Below are positions 31,028 through 38,171 of a stretch of 41,725 nucleotides of DNA, piece after piece (the first letter of the stretch is position 1; the number at the start of each line of letters is the position of its first letter). A program made the translations under genes and the position numbers. The stretch spans positions 1 through 41,725 of the forward strand of contig JAFQES010000004.1 in NCBI GenBank assembly GCA_017398945.1. The letters run 5' to 3'. This DNA is from Bacilli bacterium. GTDB taxonomy: Bacteria > Bacillota_I > Bacilli_A > RF39 > UBA660. Under the pieces are notes generated by a model, which saw nothing but the letters and a program-made list of their open reading frames with translations, searched no databases and was not told where the DNA came from.

Positions 31028-32317
31028 TTATTTTCTCGTTATTCCTAAAGGTTTATCTAAAATATCTCCTATTCGATTATAAATAGCTATAAATTTCGCC
31101 CATTCTTCTGTTGGAACTACATAACCGCTTTCTACTAAACCAACTACTTCAGCCGGTTTTAAAATTTCATGCATATTATTTTCATCATAATCCATTAAAC
31201 ACAATGTTACTAGCTTAGCAAAAGTCGTTTCTTTATCATCTGAAGTAGTCATTAAAGCTTCTTCGACCTTTGGCAAAGCTAAGACTTCTTGTAAAGTTCT
31301 ATCAGAAGGTTTAACATCCATAATATTATTTTCTTCTACATCTTTACTACCACTTAAAACTTCTTCAATCAACCAGCCATTATCTAAACAATGTTGTATC
31401 TGTCTTTTAAATTTTTCCAAACCGCCTCGTTGACCCGCTAACAATCTATTAGGACAACTTTTAATATCAAGGACTTCTTCGAATAAAATCCCATCTATAT
31501 TTTTCCTAAATGGTTCTACTGGTATTTTCTTTTTACCACTATATAACCTATTTAATAAACATCTAAAATTAATCACATTATTTAAATGAAATAATTTTTG
31601 TTTGTCGTTTAATCCATCAAAATTAGTTATTGTATTATTAAAATCAGCACTCCAATTATTTAATGCTTTAATTACTTGTGTCTTGTAATTACCTTTTTCA
31701 TCCTTCACAAATACTTCTGGAAAATCATTTAACAGATTTGAATAAAGTTCAAATAAGTAACTAACCTCTTTTACAAAAGACTCTTTACTTATCTTAAAAT
31801 GGCCATCTACTCCAGTCATTTGTAGCTTATAGCTCTTAAATGCCGGATTATATATATCCTTTTGCATCGCTCTATGAGTTACGACATGATCCAAAGGTAT
31901 ATTATATTTTACCATTAATGTTGCAATTAATTTAGCTTGATTAAATAAAGCGCTTTCATGATTAATGCCTTCACAAATCAATCTTTCAACACCTATACTA
32001 TTTCTATTTCCTTCTTTAGTTCCAGTATGATGTGTTACTTCATCTTCTAATAAATACTGATATATTTTTTCATCACCCACTAAAAAATGATAACCTATAG
32101 TACTTCCTTTAAATCCATCTAAAAATATCTTTTTTAAATAACGATCCATATTAAAACGACGCGGACTTTTGCCAAGACCTAAAGAAACTTCATGAATTAC
32201 AATATATTCTGGTACTTGTTTTTCCCCACTTCGATTAGGAAATCCTTCAGGTAATAATCTTTTTTCAAAAATTACATCATCTTCAGGTTTTTGATAAAAA
32301 TCATATTTATTACTCAT
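31028..32317 (-). CDS. N-acetylmuramoyl-L-alanine amidase-like protein (Amidase_2/PGRP fold), leaderless, with extra C-terminal domain
   Basis: The 429 residues begin with an Amidase_2-like domain (about 30-165). This fold cleaves the MurNAc-L-Ala bond using zinc. Visible landmarks are YIVIHEVS (H42), STIGYHFLVG (Y76, H77), EVTHHTGTKEGNRNSIGVE (H96-H97) and HVVTHRAMQKDIYNPAF (H148, K153). In T7-lysozyme-type enzymes the last motif ends in K-x-C-P with Cys as the third zinc ligand; here the corresponding bases read DIYNP, so Cys is absent. An Asp (D154) could replace it, as in AmpD, but the spacing differs. No signal peptide is visible. About 260 further residues are of unknown function. The start has a GGTGG ribosome binding site. 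The gene precedes the HopA1-like gene in an operon. Confidence 0.75.
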   Translation of the reverse strand: MSNKYDFYQKPEDDVIFEKRLLPEGFPNRSGEKQVPEYIVIHEVSLGLGKSPRRFNMDRYLKKIFLDGFKGSTIGYHFLVGDEKIYQYLLEDEVTHHTGTKEGNRNSIGVERLICEGINHESALFNQAKLIATLMVKYNIPLDHVVTHRAMQKDIYNPAFKSYKLQMTGVDGHFKISKESFVKEVSYLFELYSNLLNDFPEVFVKDEKGNYKTQVIKALNNWSADFNNTITNFDGLNDKQKLFHLNNVINFRCLLNRLYSGKKKIPVEPFRKNIDGILFEEVLDIKSCPNRLLAGQRGGLEKFKRQIQHCLDNGWLIEEVLSGSKDVEENNIMDVKPSDRTLQEVLALPKVEEALMTTSDDKETTFAKLVTLCLMDYDENNMHEILKPAEVVGLVESGYVVPTEEWAKFIAIYNRIGDILDKPLGITRK

Positions 32318-32378
32318 CTAAACCACCATAGTTAGTATATCATAACTTTACATAAAAAATAACTAACATTCACAGATT

Positions 32379-32408
32379 TTACAAATAATAATCCAACTAT
32401 GTTATAAT
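32379..32408 (+). promoter_or_regulatory. Promoter of the 32426 gene
   Basis: TTACAA (32379-32384), 18-base spacer, TATAAT (32403-32408), 17 bases before the ATG. The divergent operon uses a separate TGA-TATACT extended -10 box just before 32317. Confidence 0.6.
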
Positions 32409-32425
32409 ACTAGTAAGGTGATAAC

Positions 32426-33682
32426 ATGGAATATACTACAAAAGATTTTGAAGCTTATTACAATGGCGATGATGTTGGTTTTAATATTGATGAAGCTGAA
32501 AATAATCATGAGTTTATTTATAATTTTTTAAATTATGTTATTAATGTAAAAAAAGATTTATCTGAAGCAAAAAACTATTACAAAAATTATTTTCTGGAAA
32601 TTATAAAAGGAGATTATAAAACGATTAAACTTTTTATAGAAAGTTTTAAAAATGATAAAGGCTTTATTTATACAGTAGCAACTAATTATTTAGAAACCGA
32701 ACAAAACGGAAAAAATGATTTTGAAATTTCTATTTTAATTTTTGAATCCTTAAGAAATTATTACGATAATGAAATAATAATTAAATTTGGACTAAGAGCT
32801 GAAGCATACTATCAAAGAGAAATTGTCGAAATTACCAAAGCAAAAGAACAAAAAAACGAGCCTAATTATGGATATGGTTTTTTTCTAGTTAGAAAAGACT
32901 ATCGAGAAAACCCAACAATTTTAACTTATATTGCAAAAAAAATGGTATTAGATATTTTATGTCCTAACAACAATAATGAAGAATTAGAAAATTTATTTCA
33001 TAAACATTATAAAAGTTACGAGGCAATAAGTAACCCCAATAGTTTCTTATTAGAAACTATTAGAAAAAAAGATAGTCGCTTAGCAGATTATATTACGCCT
33101 AAAATACCAACTGGTTTTTTCAAATTTTTAAAAAATAATATTGAAAAAATCAAAAACAATTGGCAGAATTATATAAAAAAGGTAAATATGCAAAAAAGGT
33201 TTTGTATCGAAGAATATTGTTATCAATATTCCGAATCACATAATTCTATTTTTGAAATTGATGATAAATTTTATGATACTTACGATATTTTTGAACAAAT
33301 AATTAAAGAAAAAGGTTTAAATATAATATTTAACATAAAACTAGAACCTGCTGATATTTTATATAACGAAACTAAAAAAGGTCATAAAGAAGATTTAACG
33401 TTAAAAAGTTTTATAACAATAGCAAATGCCAAAGGCATAGATCCTGCCCCAGTAATAAAACAATATAAATTACGAGACTTACAATACAACCTAAACGTCC
33501 CAGAAGATATAAAACAATTTCAAAAAAATCTAAAAAATCTTATTGAAGAAGCTTTTAAAAAAGATATTTTTGACCCAAACCTATTTATCTTCATAGAATT
33601 TAACAAACATAAAAACTCCCAAGTAGTAGGAATATGTGATGCAGACCTAATGTATGGCGAAACTCCACCTAAGAGAAATTAA
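32426..33682 (+). CDS. Hypothetical protein of the accessory block
   Basis: The 418 residues have no signal peptide or membrane segment. The composition is Lys/Asn/Ile/Glu-rich. Much of it is probably helical (EAKNYYKNYFLEIIKG, IFESLRNYYDNEIIIKFGLRAEAYYQREIVEI). The last 100 residues have short motifs such as ANAKGIDPAPVIKQYKL and DIFDPNLFIFIEF that look ordered but match no family I can name. AAGGTGATAAC ribosome binding site. It is divergent from the amidase-like operon and convergent with the protease-like gene, with which it shares a strong bidirectional terminator. Its neighbours suggest membership of the 28.9-33.7 kb accessory block. Confidence 0.6.
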   Translation: MEYTTKDFEAYYNGDDVGFNIDEAENNHEFIYNFLNYVINVKKDLSEAKNYYKNYFLEIIKGDYKTIKLFIESFKNDKGFIYTVATNYLETEQNGKNDFEISILIFESLRNYYDNEIIIKFGLRAEAYYQREIVEITKAKEQKNEPNYGYGFFLVRKDYRENPTILTYIAKKMVLDILCPNNNNEELENLFHKHYKSYEAISNPNSFLLETIRKKDSRLADYITPKIPTGFFKFLKNNIEKIKNNWQNYIKKVNMQKRFCIEEYCYQYSESHNSIFEIDDKFYDTYDIFEQIIKEKGLNIIFNIKLEPADILYNETKKGHKEDLTLKSFITIANAKGIDPAPVIKQYKLRDLQYNLNVPEDIKQFQKNLKNLIEEAFKKDIFDPNLFIFIEFNKHKNSQVVGICDADLMYGETPPKRN

Positions 33683-33714
33683 AAGATATAGTTTTACAAT
33701 GAACTATATCTTTT
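33681..33714. terminator. Bidirectional terminator between 33682 and 33704
   Basis: Arms AAAAGATATAGTT / AACTATATCTTTT (13 pairs) with an 8-base loop, flanked by A and T runs on both sides. The stop codon of the minus-strand gene overlaps the right arm. Confidence 0.85.
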
Positions 33715-34366
33715 TTAATTTATCAACAATAAAATCAATAACAATCTTTATATATAATATTAATCCGGCAATATCATAGTAATTAATTACTTCTAAACAT
33801 TCTTTTAATTTTTCTTCTTCAGATTTTTTTATAACATTTAATTTAATAAAATCTTTTTCTAATTTATCCTTTATTTCAAAATTTATATTCAAGAAAACAA
33901 TATGATATAACAAACAAATAATTAGAAAAACAGTTCCAAGTAATAAACCATTCAATCCAGCCATAAGGCCAACTATCATTAAAAGATAACTAAATATTAG
34001 AAGTAATTTGTAAATTGGTTCTATCACTTTTTTAACCATATAACTTTGATTATTTTCTTTTTGTAAAACTGCTTGCATTGCTATAAACGAAGCTATTACA
34101 TACGAATATATACTTGTGTCATGATAAACCTGCGAGGAAAGTCTGACCACCTTTTGTTTGAAATCAAAGTGATCATTAAAAATCCCTTTTGTCTCAACTA
34201 TATAAAGATCTTCTAATTTGTTTTTATCTAAAATCTTTCTTGCAACATCATAACCAGTTAAATTATCATTACAACTTATATTTTTATATTTATTATATAA
34301 AGCAATTAATTTATATAATGCAAAACCAAGAACAATTATTAAAGTAATTAATAAATACTTATCCAT
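33704..34366 (-). CDS. YugP-family membrane protein that has lost its HExxH active site
   Basis: The 220 residues resemble YugP-type (Zn_peptidase_2) membrane metalloproteases: N-terminal helix, LTGYDVARKILDKNKLEDLYIVETKG, then FNDHFDFKQKVVRLSSQVYHDTSIYSYVIASF, and two C-terminal helices. In active members the next residues are VAAHExGHAIQ; here they read IASFIAMQAVLQ (about 91-102), so both His and the Glu of HExxH are replaced (F, I, Q). The third zinc ligand region (EFDAS in active members) is NFEIK here. The protein is therefore almost certainly not a zinc protease and may have kept a binding or regulatory role. The gene follows cysS with a one-base gap, and its AGGAGAA ribosome binding site lies inside the cysS end. 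Confidence 0.75.
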   Translation of the reverse strand: MDKYLLITLIIVLGFALYKLIALYNKYKNISCNDNLTGYDVARKILDKNKLEDLYIVETKGIFNDHFDFKQKVVRLSSQVYHDTSIYSYVIASFIAMQAVLQKENNQSYMVKKVIEPIYKLLLIFSYLLMIVGLMAGLNGLLLGTVFLIICLLYHIVFLNINFEIKDKLEKDFIKLNVIKKSEEEKLKECLEVINYYDIAGLILYIKIVIDFIVDKLKKI

Positions 34367-34367
34367 C

Positions 34368-35768
34368 TTATTCTCCTAGTTCAAAAGTAGTTCCTTCTCT
34401 AGTATCTTTTAAAATAATATTTTTTTCTAATAATTCATTTCTAATTTGATCCGCTAGAGCATAGTCTTTATTTAACTTAGCTTCTTTTCTTTTTTCAATC
34501 ATTTCATTTATATATGTAATTAGTTCTTCATCAATTTCTTTAACTTCTTGTTTTAATAAATCTAACGATAAGACTTTATCAAAATCTTCAATAATAGTTT
34601 TTTTAGTTAGATCATTTACTTCATCATCTTTTAATAAATCATATATTAAAGTTAAAGCATTAGCAGTATTTAAATCATTTGCTAATATTTCTTTAAACTT
34701 ATCAACATATATATTAAACTTATCTTGATCTATTTCTCCATCACTTTTTAAATTAGCTATTCTTGATTTCAATTTTTGATAGGCAGATGCAGCTACATCT
34801 AGTCCTTCATAAGAAAATACTAGTTGTTTACGATAATGACTTGTTAAACACATATATCTAAATGCTAATGGATTATATCCTTTTTCTTTTAATAAAGAAA
34901 CAGTTAATGTAGCTCCTTTACTTTTACTCATCTTACCAGATTCATCCATTAAATGTTCATTATGGAACCAATAGTTACACCATTTATGACCAACATAAGC
35001 TTCACTTTGAGCAATTTCGTTAGTATGATGCGGAAATATATTATCTACTCCTCCACCATGAATATCTAAATATTCTCCAACATAGTGCATACTTATTCCT
35101 GAACATTCAATATGCCATCCCGGATATCCAGTTCCAAAAGGACTTTCCCATTTTAATTCTTGATCGTCAAATTTTGATTTAGTAAACCATAAAGCAAAAT
35201 CTGCTTGATTTTTTTTACTATCATCAGTCGTAACTCCGTCTCTAACTCCAACGGCCAGCTCATCTTCTTTATGATTAGTTAGTTTATAATAATCATCTAA
35301 CTTACTAACATCAAAATAAACATTACCACCACTTTGGTATGCATAACCTTTTTCTAACAAAGTACTAATAATTTTAATATAATCATCAATATGATTAGTA
35401 GCAGGAGATACAATATCAGGACGACGATTATTTAAAAGTTCAAAATCCTTAAAAAATGCTTCCGTATAATATTTAGCAATATCCAAAACTGTTTGCTTTT
35501 TTTCCTTAGCACTTTTAACCATTTTATCTTCGCCAGTATCCGAGTCTCCTGTTAAATGTCCCACATCAGTAATATTCATAACTCTAGTTACATTGTAACC
35601 TAAATATCTTAATGTTTTATCTAAAATATCATGTCCAATATAATTACGCATGTTACCAATATGTTGATCATGATATACAGTTGGTCCACAAGTGTAAAAA
35701 GAAACATTCTTACCATCATGCGGAATAAATTCTTCTACAGATTTGCTTAAAGTATTAAAAAATTTCAT
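34368..35768 (-). CDS. cysS: Cysteinyl-tRNA synthetase
   Basis: CysS charges tRNA-Cys with cysteine in the cytoplasm. The 466 residues are the usual length. Class I signature HIGN is at 36-39, and KMSKS at 279-283. The zinc ligands are present: C27 (FYTCGPTVY), C222 (WHIECSG), H247 and E251 in FPHHTNEIAQSEA. The C-terminal anticodon-binding DALR-like domain is intact. In Bacillus cysS precedes mrnC and rlmB; here it lies about 28 kb away from rlmB. No T-box leader is visible in the short region upstream. The start ATG has an AGGTGG ribosome binding site. Confidence 0.97.
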   Translation of the reverse strand: MKFFNTLSKSVEEFIPHDGKNVSFYTCGPTVYHDQHIGNMRNYIGHDILDKTLRYLGYNVTRVMNITDVGHLTGDSDTGEDKMVKSAKEKKQTVLDIAKYYTEAFFKDFELLNNRRPDIVSPATNHIDDYIKIISTLLEKGYAYQSGGNVYFDVSKLDDYYKLTNHKEDELAVGVRDGVTTDDSKKNQADFALWFTKSKFDDQELKWESPFGTGYPGWHIECSGISMHYVGEYLDIHGGGVDNIFPHHTNEIAQSEAYVGHKWCNYWFHNEHLMDESGKMSKSKGATLTVSLLKEKGYNPLAFRYMCLTSHYRKQLVFSYEGLDVAASAYQKLKSRIANLKSDGEIDQDKFNIYVDKFKEILANDLNTANALTLIYDLLKDDEVNDLTKKTIIEDFDKVLSLDLLKQEVKEIDEELITYINEMIEKRKEAKLNKDYALADQIRNELLEKNIILKDTREGTTFELGE

Positions 35769-35821
35769 AAATCCACCTACTTAAATTATATTAATTATGC
35801 CCTTATTTTAACATATATATT

Positions 35822-35846
35822 AAAAAAAGACTACTTTTAATAGTCT
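35822..35846 (-). terminator. Terminator of the 36411 gene
   Basis: Minus strand: AGACTA / TAGTCT arms with a 7-base loop, followed by six T. Confidence 0.7.
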
Positions 35847-35847
35847 C

Positions 35848-36411
35848 TTAGTTACTTTTATTATCTTCTCTTTTTCTAGAAACGCCCTTATTTAATGTTT
35901 CTTTAATTAAACTTATTAAATATGAAAAATTATTAGTTTCTAAATCTACAGCACACTTAGCATATTCTGGATTGACATCTAAAAGATCTACAATATCAAA
36001 TACATTTTGGACATCACCATAAACGTCCAAATAAGATGCAAGTTGCGCTCCTTCAATTACAAACACACTTGAAGGAAAAGTATAACCACCACTAACAATC
36101 ATTTTTATTAAATTGTTCTCTTCATCAAAAAATTTAACTACATAAAAAGCAACATCATTTAAAATATCGTCTTCATTTAAACATACGTTAATTGTACAAT
36201 GAATGTCTTTTAATACTGCATTAACATCCGTACTTTGAGCATCACTTATTATCTTTATTTTTCTCTCAACATCATTAAAAGAAAGAATAAAATCATCACC
36301 AATATATGCAAATGTCGCCACATGATTTTCAGCGATAGGATTAATAATTTCAAAAAGACAATCTCCTATATTTCCTTTATACTGATTTTTTAAAATACTA
36401 AATAAATCCAT
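35848..36411 (-). CDS. Hypothetical cytoplasmic protein
   Basis: This is 187 residues from ATG 36411, chosen for the GGGGGAT ribosome binding site; the open frame extends five codons further. It is acidic in the middle (NEDDILNDVAFYVVKFFDEENNLIKMIVSGGYTFPSSVFVIEGAQLASYLDVYGDV) and basic at the very end (KRKRED-like, SRKREDNKSN). No signal peptide or helix. I recognise no family, although the pattern of alternating strands ('FAYIGDDFILSF', 'FYVVKFF') suggests a small alpha/beta domain. It lies downstream of trxB (37 bases from its stop to this start), so it may be transcribed with the lgt-trxB genes, and it is followed by a terminator. Confidence 0.55.
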   Translation of the reverse strand: MDLFSILKNQYKGNIGDCLFEIINPIAENHVATFAYIGDDFILSFNDVERKIKIISDAQSTDVNAVLKDIHCTINVCLNEDDILNDVAFYVVKFFDEENNLIKMIVSGGYTFPSSVFVIEGAQLASYLDVYGDVQNVFDIVDLLDVNPEYAKCAVDLETNNFSYLISLIKETLNKGVSRKREDNKSN

Positions 36412-36448
36412 AATATCCCCCAACAATAAATATTTTATATAATATATT

Positions 36449-37351
36449 TTACTTTAATTTATCTATAATATCAAGTGTTGCTAGTACACCCTCACTAGCA
36501 GCATTAATTAGTTGATAAACTTTTTTATCAACAATATCTCCAGAGGCATAGACACCACTAACTTTAGTTTCCCCTTTTTCATTAACTACAATATAACCTC
36601 TTTCATTAGTTATATCTAAACCATCAATAAACTTTGTTTTAGGAGTAAATCCGATATAAACAAACAATCCACTAACATCAATTTTAGTTCCATTGTTTAA
36701 AATAACTCCGTCTAAACATTCATCTTTACTAACTAATTCGGTTATATTTGCTTTGTATATGATTTCAATATTTTCTGTATTATTTATTTTATCAATTAAA
36801 GAGGCATTAGCAGTAAATTTATCTTTACGATGAATCAAATAAATTTTATTTACAATTTTTGCTAAGTATAACGCTTCTTGTAAAGCACTATTTCCTCCAC
36901 CAACAACAGCAATATCTTTTCCTTTAAAGAAGTTTGCATCACATAAAGCACAAGTACTTATTCCTCTACCAAGCAACTCTTGTTCATTTGGTAAACCCAA
37001 AGTTCTTTGACTTCTTCCCGTCGCAATCAAAACATATTTAGTAACATAAGTAGCATTATTAGTAATAATTTCTTTAGTTTCTTTATTATCAACTAAATCT
37101 CTTACTTCTTCGTATTTGCATTCTACTTCTAAAGCATCTAACTGTTCTTTTAATTTCATTGCTAAATCTGGCCCAGAAACTTTCGTATAACTTGGAAAAT
37201 TATCAATACTTTCAATTGTATTTAATAGTCCTCCTGGCATAGACTTATCAAGAATTAAAACATCTAAATTGGCTCTTTTGGCATAAATAGCAGCACTAAT
37301 ACCTGATATTCCCATTCCAATAATAATTAAATCATATACTTTTTTATCCAT
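36449..37351 (-). CDS. trxB: Thioredoxin reductase
   Basis: This FAD-dependent enzyme passes electrons from NADPH to thioredoxin in the cytoplasm. The 300 residues show the FAD loop GMGISG (12-17), the redox pair CALC (134-137; CATC in most relatives), the NADPH loop GGGNSA (151-156), and the C-terminal GDIVDK (FAD-binding ASGDI). It follows lgt directly, with the ATG adjacent to the lgt stop codon (TAA-ATG). Both are on one transcript running from uvrA/lgt towards the hypothetical gene. Confidence 0.95.
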   Translation of the reverse strand: MDKKVYDLIIIGMGISGISAAIYAKRANLDVLILDKSMPGGLLNTIESIDNFPSYTKVSGPDLAMKLKEQLDALEVECKYEEVRDLVDNKETKEIITNNATYVTKYVLIATGRSQRTLGLPNEQELLGRGISTCALCDANFFKGKDIAVVGGGNSALQEALYLAKIVNKIYLIHRKDKFTANASLIDKINNTENIEIIYKANITELVSKDECLDGVILNNGTKIDVSGLFVYIGFTPKTKFIDGLDITNERGYIVVNEKGETKVSGVYASGDIVDKKVYQLINAASEGVLATLDIIDKLK

Positions 37352-38146
37352 TTATAACTCCTCATTATATAAATCTTCAAATTTTCCTTTACGACTAATA
37401 ATCATCATAGCTCCTAAAGCTATCAAAAATAGTAATACTGATACAAGCTGAGCAACTTTAAAACCACCTAACATCAAAGAATCAGTTCTTAATGATTCGA
37501 TAAAGAATCTGCCCGCACTATACCACATAAAATAAGTACTTGTTAACTGACCAACCTTCAAATATTTTCGTCTTCGTAAAATAACAAGTAATATAAATCC
37601 TGCTACACACCATAAAAATTCATAATAGAATGTTGGATGATAATAAAAACCTCCAATGTTCATTCCCCCAATTACAAAATCAGGAATGAACATATTTTTT
37701 AAGGTTGCTAAAGTTGTAACTGCACCATGAGCCTCACTATTAAAGAAATTTCCCCATCTCCCTATTGCTTGAGCAATTATTATTCCTGGAGCCGCCATAT
37801 CCATAATTTTTAAAAATCTAACATTATATCTTTTGCAATATAATACAATCGTTATAAAGCCAGCGATTAATCCACCATGAATAGCAAGACCACCATTCCA
37901 TATTTTTAATATGCTTAATAAATCATCTTTATACATTTCAAAGTTAAATAAAACATAATAAAGTCTCGCACCAATTATTCCAAAAACTAAGGTATAGAAG
38001 CTAAGATTAATTATAAAATCACTACTAATATCAAAACGTTTTGCTTCTTTTAATAAAATACCAACGCCTATTAAAGCACCTACTAAAATTAAAACTGAGT
38101 ACCATCTTATATCGATACTACCTATTGAAAAAATAATTGGGTTCAT
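37352..38146 (-). CDS. lgt: Prolipoprotein diacylglyceryl transferase
   Basis: Lgt attaches diacylglycerol from phosphatidylglycerol to the lipobox Cys of prolipoproteins in the membrane. The 264 residues have seven helices. The family signature GRWGNFFNSEAHG is at 129-141, preceded by NGGLAIHGGLIAG (84-97, with the essential His) and followed by the YEFLW segment. Its presence shows that this organism makes lipoproteins, although the binding protein at 1581-2576 has no lipobox. It lies 26 bases after uvrA and directly before trxB, so uvrA, lgt and trxB are probably one operon. Confidence 0.96.
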   Translation of the reverse strand: MNPIIFSIGSIDIRWYSVLILVGALIGVGILLKEAKRFDISSDFIINLSFYTLVFGIIGARLYYVLFNFEMYKDDLLSILKIWNGGLAIHGGLIAGFITIVLYCKRYNVRFLKIMDMAAPGIIIAQAIGRWGNFFNSEAHGAVTTLATLKNMFIPDFVIGGMNIGGFYYHPTFYYEFLWCVAGFILLVILRRRKYLKVGQLTSTYFMWYSAGRFFIESLRTDSLMLGGFKVAQLVSVLLFLIALGAMMIISRKGKFEDLYNEEL

Positions 38147-38171
38147 TTATCTAACCTACTTTCAAAAAATA

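Noticed and set aside
35769-35821. T-box leader upstream of cysS
   Set aside because: The intergenic region is too short and has no specifier or antiterminator structure.
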